Part shown: in pieces, positions 12,502 through 14,049 of the stretch
Position numbering within the stretch: the stretch's first letter is position 1
How the letters are laid out: the number at the start of each line of letters is the position of its first letter
Assembly (NCBI GenBank): GCA_001689495.1
Contig: LUJS01000053.1
Coordinates: 1-14,049, forward strand
Direction of reading: 5' to 3'
Source: Bacteroidales bacterium M8
GTDB taxonomy: Bacteria > Bacteroidota > Bacteroidia > Bacteroidales > Muribaculaceae
DNA: 14,049 bases
The notes under the pieces: generated by a model
Seen by the model: the letters and a program-made list of their open reading frames with translations, nothing else
Databases searched by the model: none
What the model was told of the DNA's origin: nothing
Program-made: the position numbers and the translations under genes

Positions 12502-12644
12502 TCTATTGATATACAGATGGGTATAAATCTAGTCCGTACAAGTGATGCGCATTTTCTACGTTTGTAAGTTACTAACCGTCTGCTGCATAAATCGCTACAA
12601 GCCGCATTTGCCAAACCGACAACATTGACTCAATGCAATGGTAG

Positions 12645-12664
12645 TGATAATATCCCGATTATCA
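12645..12664. repeat. Palindrome between convergent genes
   Basis: TGATAAT-N6-ATTATCA is a perfect 7-bp inverted repeat in the 218-bp gap between the convergent P4-like and Fic genes. It is AT-rich. Its position fits a weak bidirectional terminator or a protein site; nothing else is clear in this gap. Confidence 0.3.
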
Positions 12665-12719
12665 AAGAGATATGTAAACTTTAACTTTTCACGACATACA
12701 GATGCGCGTACAAAACGGA

Positions 12720-13754
12720 CTAAAAATATGTTTTGACAGCGAAAAGGAATTGGTCGATGAAAATGCGTTTGAAGGCTGCGATATTGTTTTGTTCGTAGAA
12801 CATCAGCATAGCCTTCTTGTAGTCGATTGAATCTACCGTGCGGAATGAAATCGGGCAATAGCCGTTGGCGATGAGAATACCGTTGCTCACTATTCGGGCT
12901 GTGCGTTTGTTGCCATCGGTGAACGCCTGAATATAGCTGAGTAAAACGAGAGCGAGCAGGGCTTTCTCGAAGATATTGTTCTTGCCGTTTATTAGTCTTA
13001 CGGTATCTTCAAGAGCTTCTCGAATTTGAAACTCATTGTCAAGCGGAGTGTAGTTTGTTCCGGTTATACCGACACGGCGATGACGTATGTTTCTCTCAAC
13101 GCCTAATTCTTTTGTAAGCAGGGCATGAATCTCCCCTATACGGGCAACTGTTAAATCCTTAAGATAGTCCGGCACATCAAGAATAAAATCAAGAGCATCC
13201 TTGTGATTGAGTAGCATCACGGCTTCCTCTTTTGTCTTACCGCTTGCCGTCTGTTTTTCTTTCAGCAGTCTTTCCGTTTCCAGCAACGAATAAGTGTTGC
13301 CCTCTATCTGCGAAGATTTCCAAGACAGGTCGATTCTGAGACGTTCCATCTCTTTGCGATATTCTAACTCTGACATTTCCGAAAGGTGTTGACGGAAGAG
13401 TTGTTGTGCGTCATCAAGACGTTGCAGTTCCTCATCGGTGAATAAATCCACCTTTGGAAGAATTTCATTTATGAGCTCAAAATTGAACGATTCCTGCACT
13501 TGACGCTCGTCAACATCCTTGTCAAAGTATGTATCGAGGTTCAGCTCCATTGTCACATAAGCCTGTGGAGTAAGTCTATATCGAGTAGCCGGTCCACGAC
13601 CGACAACCTCAATGTGTCCTTTAGCGACACCATCGGCAATCATTCGTTTAAGTGTTGCCGGACTTGGAGCATTGGTCAATGCTGAGCCGATTTCTGCTCT
13701 TGAAGCTTCCGGATTGTAGTGCAGGAATTGGAGGATTTCAATCTCTTGAGTCAT
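12720..13754 (-). CDS. Fic-domain protein with N-terminal winged helix, Gln in the active site
   Basis: The protein has 344 residues. Residues 1-65 form a winged-helix DNA-binding domain (EILQFLHYNPEASRAEIGSA, then the GPATRYRLT wing). Residue 147-153 SSQIEGN is the inhibitory helix motif (S/T)xxxE(G/N), so this belongs to the class with an N-terminal inhibitory element. The Fic core is at about 180-310. The loop reads QAFTDGNKRTAR at 276-287, where active Fic enzymes have HxFxDGN(G/K)RxxR: the catalytic His is Gln276, while the phosphate-binding GNKRxxR is intact. Fic enzymes transfer AMP or other groups to target hydroxyls; without His this one may be inactive in transfer, may bind nucleotide only, or act as a sensor-regulator. 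The operator at 13771-13849 next to its start and its winged helix suggest autoregulation. Confidence 0.88.
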   Translation of the reverse strand: MTQEIEILQFLHYNPEASRAEIGSALTNAPSPATLKRMIADGVAKGHIEVVGRGPATRYRLTPQAYVTMELNLDTYFDKDVDERQVQESFNFELINEILPKVDLFTDEELQRLDDAQQLFRQHLSEMSELEYRKEMERLRIDLSWKSSQIEGNTYSLLETERLLKEKQTASGKTKEEAVMLLNHKDALDFILDVPDYLKDLTVARIGEIHALLTKELGVERNIRHRRVGITGTNYTPLDNEFQIREALEDTVRLINGKNNIFEKALLALVLLSYIQAFTDGNKRTARIVSNGILIANGYCPISFRTVDSIDYKKAMLMFYEQNNIAAFKRIFIDQFLFAVKTYF

Positions 13755-13770
13755 ATCTGAAAGTTTTATC

Positions 13771-13849
13771 GGCTCAAAATTACTAAAATTTATTGGAAAA
13801 TCGGCTCAAATTGAGCCAATTTTTGCCACGTTAGCACTTGATTTGAGCC
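13771..13849. promoter_or_regulatory. Symmetric four-half-site operator and Fic promoter
   Basis: GGCTCAA occurs at 13771-13777 and 13803-13809, and its inverse TTGAGCC at 13811-13817 and 13843-13849. The inner two form a perfect palindrome around base 13810, and the outer two lie exactly 32 bp further out on each side, about three helical turns. The minus-strand -7 box TAATTTTG (13775-13782) of the Fic gene overlaps the first half-site, so binding there should repress. The obvious candidate regulator is the Fic protein's own winged helix (inference). Confidence 0.75.
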
Positions 13850-13887
13850 GATTGTTTATGTTTGTGAAATACGATATTTTAGATTGG

Positions 13888-14049
13888 CTATTCAATCCAT
13901 TTGTCAAATCGTGGCGCGAACATGTCGATGTCGCGCTGAGGCAGACCGAGTCTGCGGGCTTCTGTATGCCACAATTTCATGGCGGTTTTTACCTCGGTGA
14001 TAATGCTATTGGCTTTATCCCCTGAAAGCATGTAATCTCCGGCTGATGC
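13888..14049 (-). CDS. C-terminal end of a HipA-like protein (partial)
   Basis: Only the last 53 residues are inside the window; the gene enters from the right edge and stops at TAG 13888-13890. The visible part, with LSGDKANSIITEVKTAMKLW followed by RRLGLPQRDIDMFAPRF, resembles the C-terminal helices of HipA-type serine/threonine kinases (two helices, then a basic-acidic GLxxRDIxxxxxxF ending). HipA kinases are the toxins of type II toxin-antitoxin systems. A HipB antitoxin, if present, would lie outside the window. The Fic gene follows 133 bp downstream on the same strand with its own operator. Confidence 0.6.
   Translation of the reverse strand, partial: ASAGDYMLSGDKANSIITEVKTAMKLWHTEARRLGLPQRDIDMFAPRFDKWIE

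Noticed and set aside
10688..12659. A 14-base identity, GATAATATCCCGAT, at 10688-10701 and 12646-12659
   Set aside because: A match of this length is expected by chance roughly once in a window of this size; the flanks differ and neither copy is placed consistently relative to a gene.
12595..12858. Minus-strand ORF overlapping the end of the Fic gene
   Set aside because: It is out of frame with the well supported Fic gene and its sequence shows no family features.
13843..14025. Plus-strand ORF of 60 codons at the right edge
   Set aside because: It is the antisense of the HipA-like C-terminus, whose minus frame has a recognisable family pattern, and it begins inside the Fic operator.

Overview
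This window looks like the chromosome of a Bacteroidales gut bacterium, possibly Muribaculaceae. The supporting evidence is an outer-membrane beta-barrel protein with an N-terminal carboxypeptidase-like domain, a Bacteroidetes-style lipoprotein, almost no Shine-Dalgarno sequences, and many promoters of the Bacteroidetes form TAnnTTTG (-7), two with a correctly spaced TTG/TTTG (-33). No rRNA, IS element, CRISPR array or integrase is visible. The species assignment is inference.

Layout, left to right. (1) 1-3285: a two-gene + strand operon, a lipoprotein and a TonB-receptor-like barrel, translationally coupled (ATGA), behind three direct repeats and closed by a hairpin. (2) 3293-4260: a - strand pair, a HAD-fold phosphatase-like protein and a free-standing FtsZ C-terminal-like domain. 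(3) 4261-5935: a small Cys-rich basic protein (+) convergent with a zinc alcohol dehydrogenase (-), sharing a strong hairpin. (4) 6149-9141: a - strand array beginning with an unusual tRNA-Leu-like gene, followed by three small acidic paralogues (P1-P3) and two larger related proteins (P4, P5). (5) 9627-10571: an AT-rich PD-(D/E)XK nuclease-like gene with a long structured leader. (6) 10915-12501: a metallophosphoesterase (-) divergent from a small membrane protein and a P4-like protein (+). (7) 12720-14049: a winged-helix/Fic protein with Gln in place of the catalytic His, and the C-terminus of a HipA-like kinase (-), with a symmetric four-half-site operator between them.

The main observation is that four transcription units (HAD/FtsZ-C, tRNA plus P1-P5, the metallophosphoesterase, and the membrane protein plus P4-like gene) each start with the same perfect palindrome, TGTATC-N7-GATACA. 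In all four it lies exactly 9 nt upstream of a TAAnTTTG -7 box, which it precedes in the direction of transcription. This defines a local regulon that no single gene annotation would reveal. Related proteins (P4/P5 and the 11944 gene) sit in two of its operons, which argues for a shared function. A HAD of a type named from RNA-repair proteins, a metallophosphoesterase and an odd tRNA in one regulon suggest RNA or nucleotide metabolism, but that is speculation.
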